The notes: generated by a model from the sequence alone, not told the origin. Positions 8,794-18,585 are shown, counted from the first letter of the stretch. The stretch: 64,000 nucleotides of DNA from Paracoccaceae bacterium (GCA_020425085.1 JAGQRW010000016.1:1-64000), one strand, 5' to 3'. Numbers and translations are program-made.

Positions 8794-10182
8794 ATGACGA
8801 AGATGATCCAGTGTATTTCCCCGGTTGATGGCAGCGTCTATGCCGAACGCCAGCCCCTGTCTTTTGGTGCAGCACGCGATGCGGTTGCGCGTGCCAAGGC
8901 GGCCCAGGCGGCATGGGCGGCCCTGCCGCTGGAAACCCGTATCGCCAGGGTCAATGCGGGGGTGGCGGCATTAAAGGCAATGAACGATCGTGTGGTCGAG
9001 GAACTCGCCTGGCAAATGGGCCGCCCGGTCCGCTATGGCGGTGAATTCGGTGGCGTGAACGAGCGCGCGGCATATATGGCCAAAATCGCCGCCGAGGCGC
9101 TGGCCCCGATCGTGGCAGAATCCAGCGACCAGTTTGAACGCCGTATCGAATGGCAGCCGCAGGGCGTCGTCTTTGTCATGGCACCGTGGAATTATCCCTA
9201 CCTCACCGCCATCAACACCATCATTCCGGCGCTGATTGCCGGCAATGCCGTGATGCTGAAACATGCAAGTCAGACCATTCTGGTCGGCGAGCGTCTGGCC
9301 GAGGCATTTCATGCCGGTGGCGTTCCGGCAGATATCTTTCAGAACGTAGTGCTGGATCACCCCACCACCGAGGCGCTGATCGCCGCGCGTTCCTTCGGTT
9401 TCGTCAACTTCACCGGCTCGGTCAGTGGCGGGCAGGCCATTGAACGCGCGGCGGCGGGCACATTTACCGCGCTAGGGCTGGAGCTTGGCGGCAAGGATCC
9501 GGCCTATGTCATGGACGATGCCGATCTTGACTGGGCGGTTGACGTGCTGATGGACGGGGCGATGTTCAATGCCGGGCAATGCTGCTGTGGTATTGAACGG
9601 ATTTATGTCCACGAAAGCCTTTATGAGGCGTTTGTGGAAAAATCGGTGAAATGGGTCAATGCCCTCAGGCTTGGCAATCCGTTTGATGCCGAAACCACCC
9701 TTGGACCGATGGCCAACAAACGCTTTGCCAAAACCGTGCGCGACCAGATCGCCGAGGCTGTCAAGGCCGGGGCAAAACCGATGATCGATCCTGCGAATTT
9801 TCCGGCCGACGATGGCGGTGCCTATATTGCGCCGCAGATTTTGGTCAACGTCAACCATTCCATGCGGGTGATGCTTGAGGAAAGTTTCGGGCCGGTGGTC
9901 GGCATCATGCCGGTCAAATCGGACGCCGAGGCACTGGCGCTGATCAACGATTCCCCTTACGGCCTCACCGCCTCGATCTGGTCGGGCAATTCGGATCGCG
10001 CCTATGAACTTGGCCGTCAGGTGGAAACCGGCACGGTGTTTCTTAATCGCGCCGATTATCTGGACCCGGCAATTTGCTGGACCGGCTGCAAGGATACCGG
10101 CCGCGGTGGTGCGTTGTCGGTTCTGGGATTTCATGCGGTGACGCGGCCGCGCTCGTATCATCTGAGAAAGGTCAAATCATGA
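8794..10182 (+). CDS. NAD(P)-dependent aldehyde dehydrogenase
   Basis: A 462-residue member of the ALDH superfamily, oxidising an aldehyde to its acid. It has the Rossmann cofactor region MAPWNYPYLTAINTI, the general-base glutamate in LELGGKDPAYV and the catalytic cysteine in FNAGQCCCGIERIYV. ATG 8794 is chosen because AGGAGG ends 5 nt upstream; an in-frame ATG at 8755 has no such site. The gene overlaps the next one by 4 bp (ATGA), so aldehyde and alcohol dehydrogenases are translationally coupled. Together with the TRAP scar upstream this suggests a former uptake-and-oxidation operon; the substrate is not evident. Confidence 0.93.
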   Translation: MTKMIQCISPVDGSVYAERQPLSFGAARDAVARAKAAQAAWAALPLETRIARVNAGVAALKAMNDRVVEELAWQMGRPVRYGGEFGGVNERAAYMAKIAAEALAPIVAESSDQFERRIEWQPQGVVFVMAPWNYPYLTAINTIIPALIAGNAVMLKHASQTILVGERLAEAFHAGGVPADIFQNVVLDHPTTEALIAARSFGFVNFTGSVSGGQAIERAAAGTFTALGLELGGKDPAYVMDDADLDWAVDVLMDGAMFNAGQCCCGIERIYVHESLYEAFVEKSVKWVNALRLGNPFDAETTLGPMANKRFAKTVRDQIAEAVKAGAKPMIDPANFPADDGGAYIAPQILVNVNHSMRVMLEESFGPVVGIMPVKSDAEALALINDSPYGLTASIWSGNSDRAYELGRQVETGTVFLNRADYLDPAICWTGCKDTGRGGALSVLGFHAVTRPRSYHLRKVKS

Positions 10183-11336
10183 GCAACACCCTGGTTCCCC
10201 ACGTCAACTGGTCCTATCCAACCGCCATTCGTTTTGGCGCCGGGCGCGTTGCTGAACTGCCGGATGCCTGCAAGGTTGCTGGGATCAGCCGCCCGTTATT
10301 GGTCACCGACAAGGCATTGGCCACCCTGCCGATCACCCAAGGGGCGCTTGACATGCTTGACGCCGACGGTCTGGGCCGCGCGGTGTTTTCCGAGGTTGAT
10401 CCAAACCCCAATGAAATGAACATGGCGGCAGGCATCAAGGTCTATCAAACAGGCGGGCATGATGGCGTAATCGCCTTTGGCGGCGGCTCGGCGCTGGATA
10501 TGGGCAAGCTGATCGCCTTCATGTCCGGCCAGACCCGCCCGGTCTGGGATTTTGAGGATGTCGGTGACTGGTGGACGCGCGCAAATGCCGACACCATCGC
10601 GCCCATCATCGCGGTGCCAACCACCGCCGGTACCGGATCAGAAGTGGGCCGGGCTGGGGTCTTGACCAATTCGGCCGCCCACATGAAAAAGATCATCTTT
10701 CATCCCAAACTGCTTCCGACCGTCACCATCTGCGACCCGGAACTGACCGTGGGCATGCCGAAATTCATCACCGCGGGCACCGGCATGGACGCCTTCGCCC
10801 ATTGTCTTGAGGCTTATTCCTCGCCGTTTTATCATCCGATGAGTCAGGGAATCGCGCTGGAAGGGATGCGGCTGGTGCTGGAAAACCTGCCCCGCGCCTA
10901 TAGCGACGGCAGTGATCTTGAAGCCCGCGCCAACATGATGAGCGCGGCGGCAATGGGGGCAGTGGCATTTCAAAAGGGGCTGGGCGCAATCCATTCCCTT
11001 AGCCATCCCATCGGTGCGGTTTACGGCACCCATCACGGCACCACCAACGCGGTGGTAATGCCGCCGGTTCTGACCTTCAACCGCAGCGCCATCGAGCGGC
11101 GGATCGAAAAGGCGGCGGCGTATCTGGGGATCTCCGGCGGCTTTGATGGCTTTTTCGCAAAGGTTCTGAACCTGCGCGAGGCGTTTGCCATTCCCAAAAA
11201 CCTTACCGACCTCGGGGTGGAGGTAGCGCGGCTGGACGAGTTGACCGATATGGCACTGCAAGACCCGTCCTGTGGCGGCAATCCGGTCGAGATGACCCGG
11301 GAAAACACCCGTGCGTTGTTTGACGCCTGCATGTAG
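10179..11336 (+). CDS. Iron-containing (group III) alcohol dehydrogenase
   Basis: A 385-residue metal-dependent alcohol dehydrogenase. Visible features: the nucleotide-binding FGGGSALDMGKLIA, the PTTAGTGSEV motif, and the metal ligands in DAFAHCLEAYSSPFYHP and HSLSHPIGAVYGTHHG. The start at 10179 overlaps the aldehyde dehydrogenase stop; a longer in-frame reading into that gene is rejected. It probably interconverts the alcohol and aldehyde used by its partner. Length and motif order are normal for the family. Confidence 0.93.
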   Translation: MSNTLVPHVNWSYPTAIRFGAGRVAELPDACKVAGISRPLLVTDKALATLPITQGALDMLDADGLGRAVFSEVDPNPNEMNMAAGIKVYQTGGHDGVIAFGGGSALDMGKLIAFMSGQTRPVWDFEDVGDWWTRANADTIAPIIAVPTTAGTGSEVGRAGVLTNSAAHMKKIIFHPKLLPTVTICDPELTVGMPKFITAGTGMDAFAHCLEAYSSPFYHPMSQGIALEGMRLVLENLPRAYSDGSDLEARANMMSAAAMGAVAFQKGLGAIHSLSHPIGAVYGTHHGTTNAVVMPPVLTFNRSAIERRIEKAAAYLGISGGFDGFFAKVLNLREAFAIPKNLTDLGVEVARLDELTDMALQDPSCGGNPVEMTRENTRALFDACM

Positions 11337-11405
11337 AAGGTTGCAAAATGGCGATTGGTGATTGATGGTCGCCCATCCGCAGTGACAAGTATCCAAAGGG
11401 CGAAA

Positions 11406-12194
11406 ATGTCGGGAACAAGCAAGATTGCTGTCCGGCTGATCTGGGTGGCTGTGTCCACCCTGCTCAGCCTTGCGCTTGCGGTCTGGGCCGCACCTGGTGG
11501 ACAGGTCACGGTGTTCGCCGCCGCCAGCCTGAAAAACGCGCTGGAGGATGTTGCACAACATTGGCAGCAGCAAACCGGCAACTCCATGATCGTTTCGCTT
11601 GCCGGCAGTTCGGCGCTGGCGCGGCAGATCGAACAGGGTGCACCTGCGGATATCTTCATTTCCGCCAATACTGACTGGATGGATCACCTGGAAGCCAAGG
11701 GGCTGATCCGGGCCGACAGCCGCTTAGACCTTTTGCAAAACAGCCTCGTGCTGATAGCGACCGGTCGATCCGCTGCCAAAGTGGCAATCACGCCGGGATT
11801 TGATCTGGCGGGGATGCTGGGCAATGAAAAGCTGGCAATGGCTTTGGTCGATGCAGTGCCGGCGGGTATTTACGGCAAGGCCGCGCTGCAAAACCTTGGA
11901 ATCTGGGATAAGGTCGCCGCCAAGGTGGCGCAGACCGATAATGTTCGTGCTGCTCTTGCACTGGTTTCAACCGGCGAAGCGCCTTTCGGCGTCGTCTATG
12001 CCACCGATGCAAGCGCCGATACCAATGTGTCGGTCGCAGGCGTGTTTCCGGCGGATTCGTATCCGGCAATCATCTATCCGGTGGCCGCCGTCAGCGACAG
12101 CACCAACCCACTGAATGACGCATTTTTACAGTTTCTCACCAGTGAACCTGCCCGCGCCGCCTTTCTGCGCCATGGTTTCGAGATGGCGCACTGA
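11406..12194 (+). CDS. modA: Molybdate ABC transporter, periplasmic binding protein
   Basis: A 262-residue secreted binding protein. ATG 11406 gives a proper signal peptide (KIAVRLIWVAVSTLLSLALA, cleavage near VWA-AP), whereas the upstream in-frame ATG at 11355 would bury it. The mature protein starts with VTVFAAASLKNALEDVA, the ModA signature, and has the SSALARQIEQGAPADIFISA ligand region. The stop overlaps the modB start by one base. The 69-bp gap after the alcohol dehydrogenase may place modABC in the same transcript. No ModE site or Moco riboswitch was recognised. Confidence 0.95.
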   Translation: MSGTSKIAVRLIWVAVSTLLSLALAVWAAPGGQVTVFAAASLKNALEDVAQHWQQQTGNSMIVSLAGSSALARQIEQGAPADIFISANTDWMDHLEAKGLIRADSRLDLLQNSLVLIATGRSAAKVAITPGFDLAGMLGNEKLAMALVDAVPAGIYGKAALQNLGIWDKVAAKVAQTDNVRAALALVSTGEAPFGVVYATDASADTNVSVAGVFPADSYPAIIYPVAAVSDSTNPLNDAFLQFLTSEPARAAFLRHGFEMAH

Positions 12195-12895
12195 TGTGGT
12201 TTGACGCTCTGACCCCCAACGAATGGCAGGCAGTTTTCCTGTCGCTGAAGGTCTCATTCTGGGCCATGACCCTGAGCTTGCCCCTGGGCATTGCGGTGGC
12301 CTATGCGCTGGCGCGCTGGAGATTTCCCGGCAAGCAGATCCTCAACGGCATCGTGCATCTGCCGCTGATACTGCCGCCGGTTGTGACCGGCTATCTCTTG
12401 CTGTTGACCTTTGGTCGCCGCGCCCCGGTCGGCAGTTTTCTGGAACAGACCTTTGGCCTTGTGTTCGCCTTTCGCTGGACCGGCGCGGCGCTGGCGGCGG
12501 GAATCATGGCGTTTCCGCTGATGGTCAGGGCAATCCGGCTGGCAATCGAAGCGGTTGATCCGAAACTGGAGCAGGCAGCCGGTACGCTGGGGGCGTCACA
12601 AGTGTGGGTATTTCTTACGGTGACGCTGCCGTTGATCCTGCCCGGCATCATCGCCGGTGCGATTCTGGCCTTTGCCAAGGCGATGGGGGAATTCGGGGCG
12701 ACGATCACCTTTGTTTCCAACATTCCCGGTCAGACCCAGACCCTGCCGACCGCGATCTATGCGCTGTTGCAGATCCCCGGCGGCGAGGCGGCGGCGCTCA
12801 GGTTGGCGCTGGTGTCGGTAGTGATCGCCATGGCGGCGCTGTTGTTGTCCGAGGCGATTTCCCGCCGCGTAGCCAGACGGGTAGCAGGGGCATGA
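12194..12895 (+). CDS. modB: Molybdate ABC transporter, permease
   Basis: A 233-residue inner-membrane permease with about five transmembrane helices. The EAA loop that docks onto ModC is visible as EQAAGTLGASQVWVFLTVTL, preceded by MVRAIRLAIEAVDP. The stretch GEFGATITFVSNIPGQTQTL is the standard ModB C-terminal block. It overlaps modA by 1 bp and modC by 4 bp, so the three are translationally coupled. Confidence 0.96.
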   Translation: MWFDALTPNEWQAVFLSLKVSFWAMTLSLPLGIAVAYALARWRFPGKQILNGIVHLPLILPPVVTGYLLLLTFGRRAPVGSFLEQTFGLVFAFRWTGAALAAGIMAFPLMVRAIRLAIEAVDPKLEQAAGTLGASQVWVFLTVTLPLILPGIIAGAILAFAKAMGEFGATITFVSNIPGQTQTLPTAIYALLQIPGGEAAALRLALVSVVIAMAALLLSEAISRRVARRVAGA

Positions 12896-13974
12896 GCATC
12901 AGCATTGCCATCAGACACGATTTCGGCGGCTTCAGCCTGCATTTGGCGTTCGAGGCACCGCCCGGTGTGACCGCATTGTTCGGCAGGTCCGGCTCGGGCA
13001 AGACCAGCGTGATCAACACCGTGGCGGGGCTGCTCAGCCCCAATGTCGGGCGTGTTGTGGTGAACGGGCATGTGCTGTTGGATACCAATGCCCGGATTTT
13101 TCTGCCCATCCACAAACGCCGCGTCGGCTATGTCTTTCAGGAGGCCCGTCTGTTTCCGCATCTCAGCGTGCGCCAGAACCTCGCATACGGTCAACGGTTC
13201 GCCCCCGGGTCGGAGGCAAGGGCCGACTGGGATCATGTGATCGAAATGCTTGGGATTGGCGGGTTGCTGGAACGACGGCCGGTTGCCCTTTCGGGCGGGG
13301 AAAAGCAACGGGTTGCCATTGGCCGCGCCCTTTTGTCGGCACCGGACACCTTGTTGCTGGATGAACCGCTGGCGGCGCTGGATGCGGCGCGCAAGGCGGA
13401 AATCCTGCCCTACCTTCACCGCCTCCGTGACGAGACCCGGATACCGATCCTTTATGTCAGTCACTCCGCATCCGAAGTGGCGCGCATCGCTAATTTCGTG
13501 GTGCTGCTGGAAAACGGCAGGCTGCGTCAGCAGGGCAGCGCTGCCGAAGTGTTGTCCGATCCCGATGCGGTTCCTGCCCTTGGGGTACGCGATGCCGGGG
13601 CGATGATCCGGGGCAGGATCCTGCGCCACCACGATGACGGGCTTAGCGAGATCAGCTTTTCCGGCGGCACCCTGCTGCTGCCGCGCCAGCCCGAAGCCCC
13701 CGGAAGCGATGTGCGGGTCTGGATCCTGGCCCGCGATGTGATGCTGTCGCTGGCCCCGGTCAGCGGCATTTCCGCGCTCAACACGGTTTCTGCCACCATC
13801 CATTCCATCCGCAGCGGTGAAGGACCGGGAGTGATGGTGCAGCTTGAGGCCGGTGACGACCTGATTCTTGCCCGTATCACCAAACGATCCGCCGCTGCGA
13901 TGGACCTCAGGGTCGGGATGCGTTGTTATGGCATCATGAAATCGGTGGCCGTTGCGAAAGAGGATATCGGTTAG
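12892..13974 (+). CDS. modC: Molybdate ABC transporter, ATPase
   Basis: A 360-residue ATPase. It shows Walker A GRSGSGKTS (about residues 31-39), Q-loop VFQEARLFPHLSV, signature LSGGEKQRVAIGRALL, Walker B LLLDEPLAALD and the switch histidine in YVSHSASEVAR. The last 65 residues form a TOBE-like molybdate-binding domain (LNTVSATIHSIRSGEG onwards), typical of ModC. The ATG at 12892 overlaps modB; the much longer in-frame reading upstream is an artefact. The gene ends 33 bp from the convergent molybdoenzyme operon. Confidence 0.96.
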   Translation: MSISIAIRHDFGGFSLHLAFEAPPGVTALFGRSGSGKTSVINTVAGLLSPNVGRVVVNGHVLLDTNARIFLPIHKRRVGYVFQEARLFPHLSVRQNLAYGQRFAPGSEARADWDHVIEMLGIGGLLERRPVALSGGEKQRVAIGRALLSAPDTLLLDEPLAALDAARKAEILPYLHRLRDETRIPILYVSHSASEVARIANFVVLLENGRLRQQGSAAEVLSDPDAVPALGVRDAGAMIRGRILRHHDDGLSEISFSGGTLLLPRQPEAPGSDVRVWILARDVMLSLAPVSGISALNTVSATIHSIRSGEGPGVMVQLEAGDDLILARITKRSAAAMDLRVGMRCYGIMKSVAVAKEDIG

Positions 13975-14007
13975 GGTAATCCACCCACCGCGCCCCGCCC
14001 CGACTGG

Positions 14008-16245
14008 TCAAAGCGCCGCTAGAATACGTTCAGGCAACAGCGGCAGGTCGCTCAGCCTGGTATTCAGCGCGTGGTTGACGGCGTTGACGATAGCCGGCGC
14101 AACAGGGACAGTGGCTATTTCGCCCACCGCCTTGGCGCCGAACGGGCCGCTGGGTTCGCCTTCCTCAACCAGCAGCACCTTCAGCGGCGGCATTTCCAGG
14201 GCATTGGCCAGGGTATAGCGGGCAAAGCTGTCGGCACGCATCTGGCCGGTTTCAGGGTCAATCGCCACATCCTCGTATAGCGCGTAGCCGATGCCGATCT
14301 GGATGCCGCCATGAATCTGCCCCTCGACCAGCATCGGATTGATCGCCAGGCCGACATCATGGGCGGCAAGATAGTCAGTGACGGCGACGCGACCGGTGAA
14401 GGTGTCAACCTCGACCTCGGCGAAATGCGCAGCAAAGGAACTGGGATTGCCCGAGGCGCGATAGGTTTCGCTGGCTGCGGGCAGAGTCTGCCCCCGACCG
14501 ATCATCCAGTCCGCAAGCGCGGCAAGTGACATTTCGCCTTCCTCGGATCGGGCCAGCCCATGTTCAAGACGGACACGCCCGGGATCCTCGTTCAGCGCCA
14601 GTGCCGCCCGGACACGGATTTCTCCGGCCAGCGCCAGTGCAGTGCGGCGCACCGCTTCGCCAACGATATAGGTCATGCGACTGGCGCGGGTGCCAAGGTC
14701 ATAAGGGCAAAGGTCGGAATCCGCCGGGGTGATGCCGATCTGATGCGCCTTCAGCCCCAGCACCTCGGCGGCGATTTGTGCCAGCGTGGTATCCGAGCCG
14801 CAGCCGAGATCGTGAAGCGCCGAGACCAGTTCAACCATGCCGCCCGGCAACAGGCGCATCCTGACGCTGGTCGCTTCCTCCTCACCGGGATAGCAGCCGT
14901 TGATATGGGTGGCAGCGGCAACACCGATACCGCGCCGGAACCGCCCGGTATCACGCCGACGCGCCCAACGCGCCTGCCAGTCGAACATCGCCGCGCCGCG
15001 CGACAGGCAATCCAGCCCCCGGCCATTGCCGATCGACAGGCCCTGCCAGGGTTCGATCGCATCCGGTGCCACCAGGTTTCTGGCCCTGATCGTCACCGGG
15101 TCAATCCCCAGTTCACGCGCCGCCAGATCGAGGCTGATTTCGGCCAGCGCATGTATCTGCGGCGAGCCATAGCCGCGAAACGCCCCGGAAGGCACCGTGT
15201 TGGTATAGACCGCGCGACCGTCATAGCGTTCTGCCGGCACATCATAAAGCCGCACCAGCCGTTGCAGCATGGAACCGGGCAGATAGTTGCCACCGGTGGA
15301 ATAGGCCCCGACATCGACCAGAGCGACGGTATCGCGCGCCATGATCCGCCCACTGCGCGACATGGCGATGCGCATCCGGCCCTGCATTGCCGAACGGGTA
15401 CGGGTGGCGACAAAGGTTTCCCGCCGTGACAGCACGATCCGCACCGGCAGCCCGAGCGTTGCCGCCAGAAAGGCACAGATCGGGTCCAGAACCGGTTCGG
15501 CCTTGCCCCCGAACGAGCCGCCGATCGGTGATTTCATCACATGCAGATCCGCCTCGGCAATTCCGGTCGCCTGCGCCACCACCGCCTGAACCGCAAAGAC
15601 GCTTTGACAGGGCGAGACGATGGCGATCCGCCCGCCCTTTTCCGGGTAGGCCAGACAGGCATGGGGTTCGACCGCGCAATGGTGGCTGCGGGGTGTGCTG
15701 ACCAGAGTTTCAACCACAAGATCGGCGGCGGCAAATGCGGCGTCCGGATTGCCATGCACGAATTTCACATGGTCGATCGGATTGCAAAAGGCCGGCGCCT
15801 CGCCTTCGCCCACCGACCCCGGATTGGCAGCGGCGGCATCGGCGGTCAGGATGGCTGGTAGATCGGCATATTCCACAGTTATTGCCCGGGCAGCAGCACA
15901 GGCGATGGCGGCGGTTCTGGCAACCACGACGGCAACACGGTCGCCGACATGGCGAACGACGGGCGCAAACATCGCCTCGTCATTCAGCGCCACCTGCCCG
16001 ACATACCAGATCGAACTGTTGTAACGAAGCTGCGGCACAGTTTCATGCCACCAGACACCGATCACACCGGGCAGCGCCAGTGCGGCGGCAGCGTTCAGGG
16101 AAACCACCCGGGCATGCGGTCGGGGCGACAGCACCAGTGCTCCATGCACCATCCCGGGCATGGTCATGTCGGCAAGATATTGCAGCTTGCCGCCAACCTT
16201 TTCTGCCCCGTCGATCAGTGGTACCCGTTGGTGAACCTGGCCCAT
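14008..16245 (-). CDS. Xanthine dehydrogenase-family molybdopterin-binding subunit
   Basis: A 745-residue large subunit of a molybdenum hydroxylase. It has the N-terminal Ald_Xan_dh_C hammerhead region (DGAEKVGGKLQYLADMTMPG), the cofactor loops GGSFGGKAEP and SGAFRGYGSPQ, and the catalytic glutamate in FGAKAVGEIATVP near the C-terminus. The active loop lacks the AYRCSFR motif of form I CO dehydrogenase, so CO is not the likely substrate. It overlaps the FAD subunit gene (ATGA). The three-gene order 2Fe-2S, FAD, Mo on one strand is the usual operon; substrate remains unknown (aldehyde, purine or N-heterocycle are possible). Its nearest neighbours are the modABC genes. Confidence 0.93.
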   Translation of the reverse strand: MGQVHQRVPLIDGAEKVGGKLQYLADMTMPGMVHGALVLSPRPHARVVSLNAAAALALPGVIGVWWHETVPQLRYNSSIWYVGQVALNDEAMFAPVVRHVGDRVAVVVARTAAIACAAARAITVEYADLPAILTADAAAANPGSVGEGEAPAFCNPIDHVKFVHGNPDAAFAAADLVVETLVSTPRSHHCAVEPHACLAYPEKGGRIAIVSPCQSVFAVQAVVAQATGIAEADLHVMKSPIGGSFGGKAEPVLDPICAFLAATLGLPVRIVLSRRETFVATRTRSAMQGRMRIAMSRSGRIMARDTVALVDVGAYSTGGNYLPGSMLQRLVRLYDVPAERYDGRAVYTNTVPSGAFRGYGSPQIHALAEISLDLAARELGIDPVTIRARNLVAPDAIEPWQGLSIGNGRGLDCLSRGAAMFDWQARWARRRDTGRFRRGIGVAAATHINGCYPGEEEATSVRMRLLPGGMVELVSALHDLGCGSDTTLAQIAAEVLGLKAHQIGITPADSDLCPYDLGTRASRMTYIVGEAVRRTALALAGEIRVRAALALNEDPGRVRLEHGLARSEEGEMSLAALADWMIGRGQTLPAASETYRASGNPSSFAAHFAEVEVDTFTGRVAVTDYLAAHDVGLAINPMLVEGQIHGGIQIGIGYALYEDVAIDPETGQMRADSFARYTLANALEMPPLKVLLVEEGEPSGPFGAKAVGEIATVPVAPAIVNAVNHALNTRLSDLPLLPERILAAL

Positions 16246-17105
16246 CAGGCAGCCCCGGCAAACAGCGGATGGCGCGGCGAATGACCGGTCATGGCGGCGA
16301 TCACATCATATCCCAGTCCGACAATCGCCCGCCGTTTCCAGACCCGCGACGACCGCGTCGGAATGGCGGTGTCGACTTCATCACTCAGCGCCTTGGCAAA
16401 CAACTGCAAGGCTTTGGGCGACAGGAACCTGCCCCCCAGCGCTGCCTCGGCCAGTTTCAGGCGCTGCGGACGCGGACCAATGGCGCCGGCGACAATGCGC
16501 AGATCAACGATGCGCCCGCCTTCCTGCCGCATCAGCATCGCAAGATTGAGTTTCGAGATCGTCAGCTCGCGCCGCGATCCCAGCTTGGCAAATCCGCTTT
16601 TCGGTGCCGGGTCCGGATCGGGCAACAGGATCGCGGTGATCAGCCTGCCGGGGGAAGCGATATAATCCGCTATTGCAACCAGCCTAGATCCGTCATGATC
16701 CCGGATCTCCAGCCTGGCATCGGCAACCCATAACGGCGGCAGCAGGTCTGCTGCCGGGGCCGCCTCGGCGATGTTGCCACCGATGGTGGCGCGGTTGCGG
16801 ATCTGGACCGCGCCACATTCGGCGGCGGCCTGGCTGAGGGCGGGCAGTCTTGCCGCCAGTACCGGATCCTCGGCCAACCTTGCAACCGTGGTCGCAGCAC
16901 CGATGCGGATATGCTGGCCCACCACGCTGATCCCCGACAGTTCCGCAACCTGCCCGAGATCGACAAGGATGCCGTCCTTGGGCCGCAGTCGCCCGGCGAT
17001 CAGCATGTCGGTGCCACCGGCAATGAAATGCAGCGGCCTGCCATCGGACATCAGCGCCGAGATCGCATCAAGGCTGCGCGGCCTTGCCACGGTTAGCATG
17101 TTCAT
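16245..17105 (-). CDS. FAD-binding subunit of a molybdenum hydroxylase
   Basis: A 286-residue flavoprotein subunit (CoxM/XdhB type). FAD motifs are visible: FIAGGTDMLIAGRLRP near residue 27 and the TIGGNIAEAAPAADLLPPL block near residue 107. It passes electrons from the 2Fe-2S subunit to the final acceptor. Its start overlaps the 2Fe-2S stop by 4 bp and its stop overlaps the Mo-subunit start, indicating tight coupling. Length is normal. Confidence 0.93.
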   Translation of the reverse strand: MNMLTVARPRSLDAISALMSDGRPLHFIAGGTDMLIAGRLRPKDGILVDLGQVAELSGISVVGQHIRIGAATTVARLAEDPVLAARLPALSQAAAECGAVQIRNRATIGGNIAEAAPAADLLPPLWVADARLEIRDHDGSRLVAIADYIASPGRLITAILLPDPDPAPKSGFAKLGSRRELTISKLNLAMLMRQEGGRIVDLRIVAGAIGPRPQRLKLAEAALGGRFLSPKALQLFAKALSDEVDTAIPTRSSRVWKRRAIVGLGYDVIAAMTGHSPRHPLFAGAA

Positions 17106-17578
17106 GCCGACACGCGATTTCGCGACGCCGCCTCGGTTGCGATGGCGCGAACGATGCTGTCATATCCGGTGCACCGGCAGATATTCCCTGCCAGCGCATG
17201 GCGTATTTCCGCATCATCTGGATCCGGGTTGGCGCGAAGCAACCCTTCCGCCGCCATCACCATGCCGGGCGTACAATAGCCACATTGCACCGCGCCGACC
17301 TCGACAAATGCGCGCTGTATGCCTGATAACAGCCCCGGCCCGTCGCCAAGTCCTTCGATCGTGGTGATGTCGCGGCCCTCGGCCTGAAATCCCGGCGTCA
17401 GACAGGCGTGAACGGGAGCACCGTCAAGCAACACGGTGCAAGCGCCGCATTCACCTTCACAACAGCCTTCCTTGAGGCCCCTGAGGCCAAGCCGGTCGCG
17501 CAAGACGGTGCTCAGCGGTTCCAGCGGTTCGGCCTCCACGACGGCGGTGCGACCGTTGACGGTAAGATTGAATTTCAT
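17102..17578 (-). CDS. 2Fe-2S subunit of a molybdenum hydroxylase
   Basis: A 158-residue iron-sulfur protein with two clusters: a plant-ferredoxin type centre (CCEGECGACTVLLDG plus a downstream C) and the C-terminal helical centre CGYCTPGMVMA ... NICRCTGYDSIV. It begins MKFNLTVNGRTAVVEAEPLE at ATG 17578; a possible ATG 14 codons upstream gives an atypical N-terminus. It is the first gene of the operon and is divergent from the next gene, so the promoter should lie in 17579-17768. Confidence 0.94.
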   Translation of the reverse strand: MKFNLTVNGRTAVVEAEPLEPLSTVLRDRLGLRGLKEGCCEGECGACTVLLDGAPVHACLTPGFQAEGRDITTIEGLGDGPGLLSGIQRAFVEVGAVQCGYCTPGMVMAAEGLLRANPDPDDAEIRHALAGNICRCTGYDSIVRAIATEAASRNRVSA

Positions 17579-17768
17579 GATAATGCCTTGGTCAAGATAG
17601 CGATGGCATATTCGGTCCAAAAGGCGACGGTTGGCATTCGAAACTTAGTGAACATTTCGTTCCATTGATGAATTTATTCAACGATGACGTATTTTCCAAT
17701 CCATCGCAATCTGGATAATCCGCACCCGATATCGCATAACAGGTCACAGCCTGTTGGGGTTGCAATGC

Positions 17769-18425
17769 ATGACCCGCAGAGGATCCAGCCAACCCGAAGG
17801 GGACAAGAACCTGACCATGCCACTGCAAAACCGCGTTGATCACTATGGCGAAATCCAAGCTGTTTCCAGCCGGAGCACGCTGACAGGAAATCGCGGCATC
17901 CTGCACGGCGAGGACGGGGTTCTGCACCGCAAGTACCAACATCAAAACTGGGTCACCTGCGCCCTGCAATTCAACGACCGGAAGCGGGCATTGATGGCAC
18001 CGGGCCGCTACACCCATTTGTTCTTTCTTGATGAGGCCACTGCCTTTGCGGCCGGACACCGACCCTGTGCCGAATGTCGTCGCAGGCGCTACAAATCGTT
18101 CGTTGCAGCCTGGTGCAAAGTCCACGGCCATTCCGAAAACGGCAAATCATTGCCGCAAACCATCGACCGCATCCTGCATGCCAACCGCGTGGTTCGAGGC
18201 GGGACAAAGGTAACCTACCAGGCACCACTTGCAGGACTGCCCGACGGAACGTTCTTTGCGGACCGGGGAAAGCCGGTTCTGGTCTGGAAAGGCGCGCGGT
18301 TCCGGTGGAGTTTTGAAGGCTATCGACAAATCAGCCACCAGACCTCAGTTCCGGTGACGGTGTTGACACCAAGACCAGTCGTTGAGGTGTTCGCCGCTGG
18401 CTGGACGCCCGATGCCAACGTCTGA
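17769..18425 (+). CDS. Conserved protein of unknown function with a CAECRR cysteine motif
   Basis: A 218-residue soluble protein. From about residue 17 it reads MPLQNRVDHYGEIQAVSS, then TGNRGILHGEDG, GRYTHLFFLDEATAFAAGHR and PCAECRRRRYKSFVAAWC. This pattern (GRYT.LFFLDEATA.AAGHRPC..CRR) belongs to a family I have seen widely in proteobacteria but which has no assigned function to my knowledge. The CxxC could bind metal. Two starts are possible, ATG 17769 and ATG 17817; the second may be the true one because homologues seem to begin at MP..NRVD. It stands alone, divergent from the molybdoenzyme operon. Confidence 0.75.
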   Translation: MTRRGSSQPEGDKNLTMPLQNRVDHYGEIQAVSSRSTLTGNRGILHGEDGVLHRKYQHQNWVTCALQFNDRKRALMAPGRYTHLFFLDEATAFAAGHRPCAECRRRRYKSFVAAWCKVHGHSENGKSLPQTIDRILHANRVVRGGTKVTYQAPLAGLPDGTFFADRGKPVLVWKGARFRWSFEGYRQISHQTSVPVTVLTPRPVVEVFAAGWTPDANV

Positions 18426-18585
18426 CAACGCGAACCAAAGGCAGGTGGATAATACCCGGTCTGCTGCATTTTGATATCCGGCAATGCTTCCCGCACAGCC
18501 TGCCAAACATGCCTGGGCCAATGCCTTTGGCGCGATCCCAACATGACACAGATGTAATTCTTGCGACAAACTAACGCATGATTGA

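Noticed and set aside
12757..13803. A 348-codon minus-strand open frame
   Set aside because: It is antisense to modB/modC, which carry complete motif sets.
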